64,000 bases of DNA, taken from the NCBI RefSeq assembly GCF_003075435.1, contig NZ_QCZJ01000021.1:35544-99543 (forward strand). Direction: 5' to 3'. A program made the translations under genes and the position numbers. The stretch is from Terrimonas sp. GTDB lineage: Bacteria; Bacteroidota; Bacteroidia; Chitinophagales; Chitinophagaceae. The notes under the pieces were generated by a model. That model was not told the DNA's origin and searched no databases. It worked only from the letters and a program-made list of their open reading frames with translations. Below are positions 34,165-43,330 of the stretch, piece after piece (position 1 is the stretch's first letter; each line of letters opens with the position of its first letter).

Positions 34165-35523
34165 TTATACCTGGCAATTTACTAGTCCATCAGCCAAAGC
34201 CGAAATAATTTTATCACAATCATCTTTTGTAATCACTAATGATGGTCGCATCGTAATGATATTGCCTTCAATCACCTTAAATGCAACGCCGTTATTCAAA
34301 CAGTGATACATTACTTTCTCGGCTTCTTCATCAGCGCGTTCTTTTGCCGTATTATCTTTAACAAGGTCAACGCCTATATGCAGCCCTTTTCCCGCCACGT
34401 TTCCTATTACGGGAAAACGCTGTTTGAGTTTATTTAATTCAGCTATCAGGTAGTCACCTAAAGTCGCCGAATTTTCTACCAGGTTATTTTTTTCTATGTA
34501 ATTAATAGCTGCAAGTCCTGCAGTGCAGCTCAATGGATTTTTTTCGTGCGTGAAATGCCCGATAGACCTGTGCCGGAGAATATTGTATTTCTCTTTGGTA
34601 ACTATTCCCGCCAGCGGAAGTATACCGCCGCCTAAAGATTTCCCAAGTACCAGCACATCCGGGGTAATATAATGCCCGCTGGCAAACCATTTGCCCGTAC
34701 GGCCAAAACCTTCTATGATCTCATCAAATATGAGCAATATGCCATATTCATCACAAATCTCCCGAATACGCTGCCAGTAATAAGGAGAAGGCACAACCGG
34801 CGTTGCTGATATGGGTTCCGCGATAATTGCCGCTATATCAGGATTTCGTTTAAGGATATTCGTTAGTTGCCGTATATATTCTTCGTCAATAGCTTTTGTA
34901 TCTGTAAATCCCCAAGGGTTCCTGTAATAATTGGGAAACTCAATATGAAATGCGCCGGGAACCATTGGACCCTGGCCGTTGGTAAAATGTTCTTCGCCAC
35001 CTACGGAAGAAGCCTGGAATCCATTGCCGTGATAAGAATCCCAATAGGAAATGGTTTTCCATCTGCCGGTTACCTGTTTCGCAAGCGCTATTGCCATTTC
35101 AATTGCCTCTGAGCCGCCCGGGCAAAACAATACCCTGTCAAGTCCGGCAGGTGTAATTTCTACCAGCTTTTTTGCCAGTTCCACAGCCGGTATATTGGTA
35201 TAACGGCGGGGGGTAAACGCTAATTCATTTTGCAACTGTTGAATTACCGCTGCTATAACTTCGGGGTTTGAAAAGCCTGCATTGTGCACACCATTGCCAT
35301 GCAGGTCTAGGTATTTATTGCCACTGAGATCATAAATATATGCCCCTGATGTTTTGGATAATACATTCATTACCGGCGTTGAAAGTGCCTGGTGCAGGAA
35401 ATATTTCGCGTCTTCATTTATCCAGTGCCGTGTACTATCATCCAATGATTGGGTATATGCTTTACGGAGTGCGCTGATATTATTATCTCCCTGTTCGGTT
35501 GAGGCATGATTGATTGAAGACAT
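34165..35523 (-). CDS. Class III PLP-dependent aminotransferase
   Basis: Omega-type aminotransferase. Seen: GGSEAIEMAIALAKQ for cofactor binding, the DEIIEGFGRTGKWFASG block, and the PLP Lys295 in VLGKSLGGGILPLAG. The length of 452 residues from the ATG at 35523 is usual; the upstream TTG at 35553 adds ten residues of low complexity and is rejected. It ends tail to tail with the DUF3347 gene. Members act on 4-aminobutyrate, ornithine, putrescine, beta-alanine or D-phenylglycine analogues; the substrate is not assignable from the sequence. Confidence 0.9.
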   Translation of the reverse strand: MSSINHASTEQGDNNISALRKAYTQSLDDSTRHWINEDAKYFLHQALSTPVMNVLSKTSGAYIYDLSGNKYLDLHGNGVHNAGFSNPEVIAAVIQQLQNELAFTPRRYTNIPAVELAKKLVEITPAGLDRVLFCPGGSEAIEMAIALAKQVTGRWKTISYWDSYHGNGFQASSVGGEEHFTNGQGPMVPGAFHIEFPNYYRNPWGFTDTKAIDEEYIRQLTNILKRNPDIAAIIAEPISATPVVPSPYYWQRIREICDEYGILLIFDEIIEGFGRTGKWFASGHYITPDVLVLGKSLGGGILPLAGIVTKEKYNILRHRSIGHFTHEKNPLSCTAGLAAINYIEKNNLVENSATLGDYLIAELNKLKQRFPVIGNVAGKGLHIGVDLVKDNTAKERADEEAEKVMYHCLNNGVAFKVIEGNIITMRPSLVITKDDCDKIISALADGLVNCQV

Positions 35524-35529
35524 GTTGCT

Positions 35530-35700
35530 ATGGTTTGAAGTTTCGGGTTGCAAGTTAAGGTTTGCAGGTTGTAAGTTTCAGGTTTGTGGTTGCAAGTTTC
35601 ATGTTTCAGGTTACGAAAAACCTATAAGGTTTATATTCGATCAGTTGCAGGTCACGGGTTACAGGTTTCTGGTTGCAGGTTTCATCTGCTGACCGCTGAT
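35530..35700. repeat. Array of degenerate GGTTGCAAGTTTCAGG-type repeats
   Basis: Upstream of the aminotransferase, the words GGTTGCAAGTT, GGTTTCAGGTT, GTAAGTTTCAGG and TGCAGGTTTC recur every 12-20 bases over about 150 bases. The same words appear at 44105-44175. It is a low-complexity, probably expanded intergenic repeat with no coding potential; any promoter for the flanking genes must lie within or beside it. Confidence 0.55.
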
Positions 35701-35774
35701 ACCTAAAACCTGCAACCACCTTTCCAGCCGTTTTGGCAAATTTGCACTAAATTCCACTTCCAATCTTAGTATAT

Positions 35775-37346
35775 ATGCAATACAGAAAAAATTTTACTCC
35801 TTTATTTATTGCCGTTTGGCTGGTTTTTCAAATCAGCGTTTATGCTCAACCGTCAGCTGCTTCATTGCCGAGAAGCAAGCCTGAGGCAGAAGGTGTTTCA
35901 TCAACTGCAATAAATAATTTTATCGATGCGGCAGGGAAAAGCAAAAATGAGTTTCACAGCTTCATGTTTTTGCGGCATGGTAAGGTTATAGCAGAAGGCT
36001 GGTGGAACCCCTACAAACCCGCGCTTAAGCACACCATGTATTCAGTAAGCAAAAGTTTTACATCTACCGCAATAGGCTTTGCCGTTAGTGAGGGTAAGTT
36101 TAAACTTAATGATAAAGTAATTTCTTTTTTCCCGGAACTGATAAAACCTGATACGGTTACAGGCTTGCTGGCCTCGTTAACGGTAAAAGATATGATCACC
36201 ATGTCGGCAGGGCAAACCCCTGATCCTACAAGATCGGTTATGATACAACCTGACTGGATAAAAGCTTTTTTAAATACTCCAATATTAGATACACCGGGTA
36301 CAAAATTTCTCTACAACTCCGCAGCTACATTTATGCTTTCTGCTATTGTGCAAAAAACAACAGGCGAAAAAATATTAGACTATCTCACACCAAGATTATT
36401 TCAGCCATTAGGCATTACAGGAATTGACTGGGAAGAAAATCCGCAACACATTAATTCAGGTGGTTGGGGGCTGAGATTAAAAACAGAGGATATGGCAAAA
36501 TTCGGGCAACTGTATTTGCAAAAAGGAAAATGGAACGGCAAACAAATTTTATCTGGAGACTGGATTGAAGAAGCCACGACATTTAAAATCAGAAACGCGC
36601 CTGATACGGCTTTAGCACTTAAAGTGAAAAGTGATTGGGCACAGGGTTATTGTTACCAGTTCTGGCGTTGCAGAAATAATGCGTTTCGTGCGGATGGCGC
36701 TTTTGGACAGTATATTATTGTAATGCCGGACCAGGATGCGGTGATAGCCATTACAAGTGAAACAGCTAATATGCAGAGTATACTGGATATGGTCTGGGAA
36801 TATTTATTGCCCGGTATGTCGGAAGTGGGAGAGAAGAGCAGTATTGATCTCAGCAAAAAGCTGGCGACGCTTTCTATAGCAGCGCCTGCTGTATCTGCTG
36901 ATGCTCCAGTTGTTTCCAGGATATCTGGTAAGACTTTTGAGATGAATGATTCCACAAAGCAGGCTGATAAAATATCTTTTCTCTTTAAGAATAATAGCTG
37001 CACTTATACGGTAACTTCCGGTGGCAAAGCATACTCATTTATATGTGGTAACGGAAAATGGATAACAGGAGAAACAGCTTTTCTTCTGTCTATGCCTTCA
37101 TTAACCGCGGTTGCGCAAAACAGGCTTGCAGTTTTTACTTCTTTTAAAGTAGCAGGTGCATATACCTGGCAGGATCAAAATACACTGGTGCTTAGTATAC
37201 GTTATATTGAAAGCCCGCATACAGACTATATATACTGCCGTTTTGAAGGCGACCAGGTTTCAGTGTATCATCAAAACAGCCTGCAGCGTATGGCTGGTGG
37301 CAATGATAAGCCGTATATTATTACAGGTAAGATAATAGCCCAGTAA
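35775..37346 (+). CDS. Secreted serine hydrolase, class C beta-lactamase-like
   Basis: Beta-lactamase/transpeptidase-like fold (PF00144). Seen: signal peptide (FIAVWLVFQISVYAQ), the nucleophile motif S90-V-S-K93 (SVSKSFTS), a YNS motif (LYNSAATFML) in the YxN position, and GGWGLRL in the loop before the active-site third motif. The last about 130 residues form an extra beta domain beyond the catalytic part. At 523 residues it is longer than plain esterases of the family. Function may be D-aminopeptidase, esterase or similar; true beta-lactamase activity is unlikely to be the main role. It is followed by a 247-base gap in which I see nothing. Confidence 0.87.
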   Translation: MQYRKNFTPLFIAVWLVFQISVYAQPSAASLPRSKPEAEGVSSTAINNFIDAAGKSKNEFHSFMFLRHGKVIAEGWWNPYKPALKHTMYSVSKSFTSTAIGFAVSEGKFKLNDKVISFFPELIKPDTVTGLLASLTVKDMITMSAGQTPDPTRSVMIQPDWIKAFLNTPILDTPGTKFLYNSAATFMLSAIVQKTTGEKILDYLTPRLFQPLGITGIDWEENPQHINSGGWGLRLKTEDMAKFGQLYLQKGKWNGKQILSGDWIEEATTFKIRNAPDTALALKVKSDWAQGYCYQFWRCRNNAFRADGAFGQYIIVMPDQDAVIAITSETANMQSILDMVWEYLLPGMSEVGEKSSIDLSKKLATLSIAAPAVSADAPVVSRISGKTFEMNDSTKQADKISFLFKNNSCTYTVTSGGKAYSFICGNGKWITGETAFLLSMPSLTAVAQNRLAVFTSFKVAGAYTWQDQNTLVLSIRYIESPHTDYIYCRFEGDQVSVYHQNSLQRMAGGNDKPYIITGKIIAQ

Positions 37347-37593
37347 GATTCATTTTCACGCGGCGTACATAACGGAGCAATGTTACCGGCGGGTAATGGC
37401 CGGATAAATAAATTAAACTCAGATTTGACTATTTTGATTAATTGTTTAAAATAGTTATATTCGATACGATCGGAGTTGACACTACAGACCTATGGTTAAA
37501 TACTTTCTTTAATATCCCGTATTCTTATTTCTTACCTTTTTTATGAACTTTTCTAATAGATTAATAATTTGTAATTATAATTAATTAATAACG

Positions 37594-38547
37594 ATGGCAA
37601 GCAGTAAAAGTACCGAGATCATAATAAGAGATACGAGATCTGTAAGAAGCAGAGTGCTTAGTATTTTATTACGTGTCACTTTAAATCATTTTTTTGCCTT
37701 TATTATGATATGCTTTCTCGGCTGGCTACTAATAGCAATGTCGTATAATATTCCTCAGTTTAATGAAAGGCATGAGGAAAATTTTTGGCGACTTTTTCTT
37801 AGAGACATCGGTATAGCATTATTCCCGATAGGCCTGGTAGCATTAATGTATGAAATTTTTTTGCGGAATAATTTTATCGGGAATATGACCCAAACAATAA
37901 AAAGTTTGATGCCAAGCAGATATACGAATATGAGGGAATCGGGGCTTATAGATATATATCCTGATCTTAGGATTGATAAATTGAAACTAGATATTGAGAA
38001 TGTTCATAAAACAGAAATTAAGATAATAGATATTTGGATGGAAAATTTTAATAGAATAGAATCGGCCATTGTTGAGTCAATAATAAACAGGAATTGTGAA
38101 GTTAAGATTATGCTTTGGGACCCTAAAAGCTTAAATGCACTTGAGAACAGAGCGCGAGCGTTGGGTAATGGTGCCACCGTACGAACAATGGTTGACAATA
38201 TAATCGGGAATCTTAGATATATCGATAATATTTTTGAGAAATTGGAGTCCCATCCTAATTTGAACAAATTTGAAGTAAAGTTTTATAATAGTTTTATAGG
38301 CGTTCATTACATATGTATTGGCGATGAGTGTCTTGTTGGAACGTATCTTAGAGAAAGGGTATCATCTATGGGTACAATAATGAAAGTAGCAGGCAAACAA
38401 CATTTCTTTTTTCAGGAGTTAGAGAAGCATTTTATAAGTCAATGGAATGATAAAGCTAATAATAGTACAATCTCTTTATCAAGAGATAAAATTAAAGAGT
38501 ATTTAGATTGGTATGATGAATTCATTATAGCATATAGAAAAAAATAA
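37594..38547 (+). CDS. Membrane-anchored PLD-like/DUF5919-like protein, AT-rich orphan
   Basis: Unrecognised as a named gene. Seen: a basic N-terminus, two TM helices (about 28-50 and 70-92) and then a soluble domain of about 220 residues. That domain carries VKIMLWDPKSLNALENRARA and HYICIGDECLVGTYLRERVSSMG, patterns like the phospholipase-D-fold DUF5919 domain. There is no clear HxKxxxxD motif, so catalysis may be lost or different. The DNA is clearly more AT-rich than neighbouring genes and the gene sits alone between unrelated genes, suggesting transfer. PLD-like solo effectors occur in defence and toxin loci; nothing adjacent confirms such a role. Confidence 0.6.
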   Translation: MASSKSTEIIIRDTRSVRSRVLSILLRVTLNHFFAFIMICFLGWLLIAMSYNIPQFNERHEENFWRLFLRDIGIALFPIGLVALMYEIFLRNNFIGNMTQTIKSLMPSRYTNMRESGLIDIYPDLRIDKLKLDIENVHKTEIKIIDIWMENFNRIESAIVESIINRNCEVKIMLWDPKSLNALENRARALGNGATVRTMVDNIIGNLRYIDNIFEKLESHPNLNKFEVKFYNSFIGVHYICIGDECLVGTYLRERVSSMGTIMKVAGKQHFFFQELEKHFISQWNDKANNSTISLSRDKIKEYLDWYDEFIIAYRKK

Positions 38548-38583
38548 TGCATATATCTTCAATATAATAATTTGTTCACAATA

Positions 38584-39660
38584 TCACTTCTTCCATGCCT
38601 TTCGCAAAAACCTCAGCCAGTTGCTATGAAAAATATTTTCAATATCACTTTGAGCATAGCCGCGTTTTGTAAGTAAGCCTTTCAGTTGCTGCAGGTCAGC
38701 AATGGTATCAATATCACAAGGCGACTGTTCAAGCCCAAACATGCCATCGAGATCGCTGCCAATAGCAATATGATTGCTGTTGCCTGCCATCTGGCAGATA
38801 TGATCGTAATGATCAATCAATGTATCAAGGGTAATATTTTCTTCTTTGGGATTATGTTTGCCGCGTATCCAGCCCGGCATCAGCATCCATGTGTCGAGCA
38901 CGCCGCCAATTACGGCATCTCTTTCAATCAGTATTTTTATCTGTTCATCAGTAAGTTGCCGTTGATGCGGAACCAGGGCTCTGCAATTATGATGGCTTGC
39001 CCATATATGTCCTTTGAATACATCAACAGCCTGTGTGAATGCTTCGTCAGTAAGATGCGTAATATCAAGAATGATATTCAGTTCTTCCATTTTCTTCAGT
39101 AAATCAATACCGGCATGTGTCAGCGGGCCTTCCATACCGGTGCCGGGAGAATATCTTCCTGGTCCGTAATGCGCAGGACCTAGCGCACGCAAACCATTTT
39201 CCCAGGCTTTTTCAAGATAAGAGAGGTGTACGAGGGAATCAGCGCCTTCAAGACTGAGGATAAAACCAACAGGCTTATTTTCATCAGGTAAAGTGTTGTT
39301 ATTCCAGAGCTGAATGTGATGCTCTAATTGATCAATATTCCTTATCTGTATCATTTCTCCCTCTGTTTCCATTGCCTTATACCATGCGAGTTGCCCTTGT
39401 GTTTGCGCCCAGGCCTGTTCGGGTGAATGCCAGCCGGGCAATGTACTGTCTTCGGCCACAAACCTTGCTATCTGCGTGGCAACCACAAGTCCTATTTTAC
39501 CTTTTCTCAGTTCAGGTAATGATACTGTTCCTTTGCCACGATCTGGTTTATCGGTAAGGTTTTTTTCTCTTGCTCTTATATCTGCCGCTGTTCTTTTAAG
39601 ATCCCTGTTCCATTCAAGGGCATTCATTGAAAGGTCGAGATGCGCGTCAATGATCAACAT
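38584..39660 (-). CDS. Membrane-type (renal) dipeptidase family M19
   Basis: Zinc dipeptidase of family M19. Seen: the first metal pair H7-x-D9 (DAHLDL), a Glu-containing SLEGADSL block, and the later His ligands in DITHLTDEA and WASHHNCRAL, followed by IAIGSDLDG with the conserved Asp. The length of 358 residues is typical. It has no signal peptide, so it acts in the cytoplasm or on imported substrates. Only four bases separate it from the upstream hydroxyacyl-CoA dehydrogenase gene, so the two are surely co-transcribed, although the pairing is not an obvious pathway. Confidence 0.9.
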   Translation of the reverse strand: MLIIDAHLDLSMNALEWNRDLKRTAADIRAREKNLTDKPDRGKGTVSLPELRKGKIGLVVATQIARFVAEDSTLPGWHSPEQAWAQTQGQLAWYKAMETEGEMIQIRNIDQLEHHIQLWNNNTLPDENKPVGFILSLEGADSLVHLSYLEKAWENGLRALGPAHYGPGRYSPGTGMEGPLTHAGIDLLKKMEELNIILDITHLTDEAFTQAVDVFKGHIWASHHNCRALVPHQRQLTDEQIKILIERDAVIGGVLDTWMLMPGWIRGKHNPKEENITLDTLIDHYDHICQMAGNSNHIAIGSDLDGMFGLEQSPCDIDTIADLQQLKGLLTKRGYAQSDIENIFHSNWLRFLRKAWKK

Positions 39661-39664
39661 ATTA

Positions 39665-40678
39665 TTAGGCTTTCTTTGTTGTGCATGATTTTTTTCGTGC
39701 TGCTAATTTTTTCTTTACAATGTTTTCAGGGTATTTAAGCGCAAGCGCTCTTATATCGTAACTAAAATCCGTAAAGGTTTCTTCCCATAGTTTAGCTTCT
39801 TCAGTGGTATACTTATGAAATCCATGCGCATTGGCAACGCCTTTGCCACCTTTCTTAACGATGTCGTCAATCAGTTTTGGAACCTCTGTACCATTATTTA
39901 ATGTGGGGAAAAGATCTTTCATTACGGTATGGTATGCAGGTACACCGGTAAGATCCATCCAGCGGAACACGCCAACCAGCGTCATCCAGTAGCCGGCGTT
40001 ATTTCTGCAGGCTCGGTCAACATCTTCAACAGTGGCATAGCCGTTTTCTACAAGCGATATGGCTTCGCGGTAAGCTGCATACATAACCCTGTTGGTGATA
40101 AAGCCGCGTATATCTTTGCGAACAAGCGTTGGCTCTTTGCCCCAGTTGTGTGATAGCTTATATAAATATTCTCCTTTTTTAATATCGCTTTTATTGCCGC
40201 ATATAATTTCCAGAAAACGGGTGGTATGCGATGGCTCTGCCCAATGCAGCCCAAAAAATCTTTCCGGGCGTGAGGTTTGTTCCTGCAGCAAACTGATAGG
40301 GATAGCCGAAGTATTGCTTGCCATTAACGCCGTTGGTGCAATAACATCTTCAATTTTTTTATACACCGATTTTTTGATCTCCATGTTTTCAATAGTACAT
40401 TCAATTACCAGCCTGCAATTTTTGAGGTCGTTATAATTCTCGGTGATGATTAAGCTTTTAAGGTAATGGCCGGGTTGTTTTTTAACCAGCTTTTCCTTGA
40501 ATGACCTTTTAAGATGGGCGGTGATGCGTTTTTTTGCGAGCAGCAGATCTGCGGATATTGGCGCTACCGCTATTACTTTATGCCCGGCAATCAGCAGGCA
40601 GGTAGTAATGCTGCACCCCATCAATCCTAAACCTACCACGCCAATATCAATATTGGTTTTTTTTACAGACATGTTCAT
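39665..40678 (-). CDS. 3-hydroxyacyl-CoA dehydrogenase family protein
   Basis: NAD-dependent L-3-hydroxyacyl-CoA dehydrogenase-like enzyme. Seen: Rossmann motif GVVGLGLMGCSITTCLLIAGHKV near the N-terminus, VIECTIENMEIKK, NTSAIPIS, the catalytic-His neighbourhood as FFGLHWAEPSHTTRFLEII (family usually GxHFFNP), and the C-terminal domain entry RGFITNRVMYAAYREA. The HW-A-EP variant suggests a substrate other than ordinary beta-oxidation acyl-CoA, similar to carnitine/hydroxybutyrate-type relatives. The length of 337 residues fits. It is co-transcribed with the M19 dipeptidase. Confidence 0.85.
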   Translation of the reverse strand: MNMSVKKTNIDIGVVGLGLMGCSITTCLLIAGHKVIAVAPISADLLLAKKRITAHLKRSFKEKLVKKQPGHYLKSLIITENYNDLKNCRLVIECTIENMEIKKSVYKKIEDVIAPTALMASNTSAIPISLLQEQTSRPERFFGLHWAEPSHTTRFLEIICGNKSDIKKGEYLYKLSHNWGKEPTLVRKDIRGFITNRVMYAAYREAISLVENGYATVEDVDRACRNNAGYWMTLVGVFRWMDLTGVPAYHTVMKDLFPTLNNGTEVPKLIDDIVKKGGKGVANAHGFHKYTTEEAKLWEETFTDFSYDIRALALKYPENIVKKKLAARKKSCTTKKA

Positions 40679-40710
40679 TGTTTGAGCAGGTGCAAGATAC
40701 GAAAAGGGTG

Positions 40711-40765
40711 GAGCTATCAGCCGTCAACTGATGGCTGATGGCTGATAGCTGACGGCTGACTGCTG
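40711..40765. repeat. GATAGCT-family repeat cluster
   Basis: GAGCTATCAGCCGTCAACTG followed by repeated GATGGCTGATGGCTGATAGCTGACGGCTGACTG: an inverted and tandem arrangement of the words also seen at 7826-7962. It lies between the dehydrogenase start and the desaturase stop. Confidence 0.5.
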
Positions 40766-40768
40766 TAT

Positions 40769-41866
40769 CTACATGTCTTCTTCCCAAATATTAAAATCAC
40801 TGCTGTTGTTTTTGAGCAGTTGATAATGCATCCTTAAAGATGTTCCTATGGAATAGCTCCTGTAGGGCAGGTTGTTTTCTATTGAAATCCGTTTAAGCTT
40901 TTCCGTTATCCGGGGGTAATAGGTATGATGAATATTGGGAAACAGATGATGAACAATATGATAGTTGAAATTACCTAATACAAAGCGGGTAAACCAGTTT
41001 TCACCATTTACATCGTTGGTGGTTTTAAGCATATGTATAAACCAGTCATAAGGCAGTCTCCTGTTTTCATCAGGCTCGGGAAATTCTGAACCTGTATTGG
41101 CATGAGGCGGCAGCAATACGGTAAGCGCGGCGATACTTGCAGTAAATATCATAAGCACAAAAGCCAGTAATACTTTTTTCCATGCAATATGAAAAACAAA
41201 CACGGGAAGTACGATCATATAGGTAAAAAATAAGCCCTTAAATAAGAACAGCTTCACGTATTCAATAAACGGAATATTAATTTTTTTATGCACGATGCGT
41301 TGCCTGCTGAAAAAGTCTTTAAAATCTCTTATGAGCAGCCAGTTAAATAAAAATAAAGGATAGATGAACGGCAGGTAAATATGCTGATATTTATGCAGCT
41401 TTGATGCAGGCGCCCGGGGAACAATTTTTACCAGTGCGCTCTGGTCTATATCCGTATCCCAACCATTTACATTGGGGTAATTGTGGTGAAATAATACATG
41501 ACGGGTTTTCCAGATAAAACTATTGGCGCCCATAATATCAAACAGGTAAACATATAATTCATTCAGGCGTCGGCTTTTAAAAATGGTATTGTGCACAGCA
41601 TCGTGCACAACATTAAGATAGTTTACTACAACCAGCAAGCCCATAGCGAAGTAACCTGTAAACAATATGGCAGAAGTTTCAGCACCGTATAACATAGCAA
41701 CTATCCAGCAGCTAAAATACAAAGCCGGAAATAAAAATGCTTTGAACACTATCTCGTTTCTGTGCTTAGAAGAAGTCTTTGCTACAATGTCGTTTGCTTC
41801 CGAGCGTAAAAGAGCAAAGAAATGATCCTGTCTTTCCTTATTATATAAAAGTTTCTCCTTTTTCAT
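40769..41866 (-). CDS. Fatty acid desaturase (membrane di-iron)
   Basis: Integral-membrane acyl-lipid/acyl-CoA desaturase family (PF00487). Seen: hydrophobic segments at about 48-66, 72-92 and a pair near 200-245, and three His boxes: HDAVHN, HVLFHHNYPN and HIVHHLFPNIHH. I choose the ATG at 41866 because it is preceded by GGAGG with five bases between, one of the few true Shine-Dalgarno sites in the window; the ORF could start at 41887 but that start is less good. The length of 365 residues is normal. Regiochemistry is unknown. Confidence 0.92.
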   Translation of the reverse strand: MKKEKLLYNKERQDHFFALLRSEANDIVAKTSSKHRNEIVFKAFLFPALYFSCWIVAMLYGAETSAILFTGYFAMGLLVVVNYLNVVHDAVHNTIFKSRRLNELYVYLFDIMGANSFIWKTRHVLFHHNYPNVNGWDTDIDQSALVKIVPRAPASKLHKYQHIYLPFIYPLFLFNWLLIRDFKDFFSRQRIVHKKINIPFIEYVKLFLFKGLFFTYMIVLPVFVFHIAWKKVLLAFVLMIFTASIAALTVLLPPHANTGSEFPEPDENRRLPYDWFIHMLKTTNDVNGENWFTRFVLGNFNYHIVHHLFPNIHHTYYPRITEKLKRISIENNLPYRSYSIGTSLRMHYQLLKNNSSDFNIWEEDM

Positions 41867-41876
41867 GTTACCTCCA
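41867..41876 (-). promoter_or_regulatory. Shine-Dalgarno site deciding the desaturase start
   Basis: On the minus strand GGAGGTAAC directly precedes the ATG at 41866. Most other starts in this window lack such a site, as usual for Bacteroidota. Confidence 0.6.
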
Positions 41877-41980
41877 ATCAAAATCAAATAGAGGATATTG
41901 ATCTTAAAAACAGGTAGAGAGATTAGTATTGCAAAAATAAGAAACCATCAAAAATCGACCAATAAAAAATATTTTTTTGG

Positions 41981-43180
41981 TTAGCGGTTAAATGAAAAAA
42001 GCTTTTCATGATCATTCTTTTTCCCGGTAAGCATATCACGGATTATTTGAGCGGCAATTACGCTGAATGTAATGCCATTGCCACCAAAACCTAAAGCAAA
42101 ATAAGTACGGGGCCGTTGAGGTATCATACCTATGTATGGCAAACCGTCTTTGGTAGAAGCGAAATAGCCAGCCCATTTAAAATCGGGTTTGAAAATAATA
42201 TGGGGAAAAAGTTTATGAAATTCTTGCGTAAGCAAACGTGTTTTTAAAGACAGGGCTTTGTCTCTTGCAGCGGGTTGTTTGTTATCATCTTTACCGCCAA
42301 GTATTACACGGTTGTCGCTGGTTACCCGGCAATAGATATAAGGAGTAGCAGTCTCCCATATCAGTGCGTTTTTGTACCAGAGATCATGCCTGTTCAAGGG
42401 CTCGCTTATTGTGGCATAAGTGCTTTTTAATTCCTGTACTTTACGCGGAATATATTTTTGCGATTCATAACCGCAGGCAATTACAATATAGCGGCTTCTT
42501 ATCACTCTTTTTTCAGTTGTGTGTAATGTAACGCCCCGTGGGGTGTAAATGATCTTTTCTATTTCTGTATGATCGTATATATTTGCGCCCTTGCGGATGC
42601 TTTGTTCCAGTAAAGCGTGCGTAAGCACATACGGATCAACCTGGGCCGCACGATTGGAAAATATAGCGCCACTTTTTTCAATGCCGAAAGTTTTATACAG
42701 CATCTTCTCATCAAGCCATTCTGTTTTAATACCGATTTTTTTACGCAGGGCGATTTCTTTTTGCATACCAGGTATATCTTTTTTAAAAGATGCAAACTGG
42801 AGGCTCGGTCTCATTTTAAAATCGAGGTCGGCATTCAGCTTTGATGCAATGGCTTTAATATCCGGTATGGATTGATAACTTGCTTTATAGCTTTCGATGG
42901 CAGTTCGTTCACCCACAAGCTTTATTAGTTTATATAACGGAATATCAATTTCATATTGCAGCATAGCAGTGCTCGCCGCGGTGCTGCCCATACCGATATG
43001 ACGTTTATCAACAACAACGGTTGCTAAACCAGCATTGCATAAATGCCAGGCAACAAGCGCGCCTGTAATGCCACCGCCTATTACCGTAACTTCCGTGGTA
43101 ATATTTTCGGTAAGTGAGGGGTAGGTATTAATAATGCCATTGCGTAACATCCAGTAAGGATAAGCTGATCGTAAATCCAT
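41981..43180 (-). CDS. FAD-dependent oxidoreductase, DAO family
   Basis: D-amino-acid-oxidase-like flavoprotein (PF01266). Seen: N-terminal FAD motif VIGGGITGALVAWHLCNAGLATVVVDKR, MGSTAASTAML following it, and C-terminal GYFASTKDGLPYIGMIPQRP plus FGGNGITFSVIAAQI, which contact the isoalloxazine and pyrophosphate. The length of 399 residues is typical of sarcosine/glycine-oxidase-like members. No signal peptide. Substrate unknown. The start ATG at 43180 is the first Met after the preceding gene. Confidence 0.87.
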   Translation of the reverse strand: MDLRSAYPYWMLRNGIINTYPSLTENITTEVTVIGGGITGALVAWHLCNAGLATVVVDKRHIGMGSTAASTAMLQYEIDIPLYKLIKLVGERTAIESYKASYQSIPDIKAIASKLNADLDFKMRPSLQFASFKKDIPGMQKEIALRKKIGIKTEWLDEKMLYKTFGIEKSGAIFSNRAAQVDPYVLTHALLEQSIRKGANIYDHTEIEKIIYTPRGVTLHTTEKRVIRSRYIVIACGYESQKYIPRKVQELKSTYATISEPLNRHDLWYKNALIWETATPYIYCRVTSDNRVILGGKDDNKQPAARDKALSLKTRLLTQEFHKLFPHIIFKPDFKWAGYFASTKDGLPYIGMIPQRPRTYFALGFGGNGITFSVIAAQIIRDMLTGKKNDHEKLFSFNR

Positions 43181-43330
43181 AATTTTAGAATGATGGATAT
43201 ACCAGGCACAATTTCATGCCGGGTTTAGCAGCAAGGGATACAAGGTAAGTGGCAAACGGGCCTTCCGGATATATTAGTTTACAGGGATTGGGATATTAAG
43301 CAATATTGTATTCGTGCTGTGGCGAAAAGT

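Noticed and set aside
35775..37346. Functional antibiotic-hydrolysing class C beta-lactamase
   Set aside because: The SxxK and YxS-type motifs fit the wider serine hydrolase family, and the length and extra C-terminal domain do not fit a plain AmpC.
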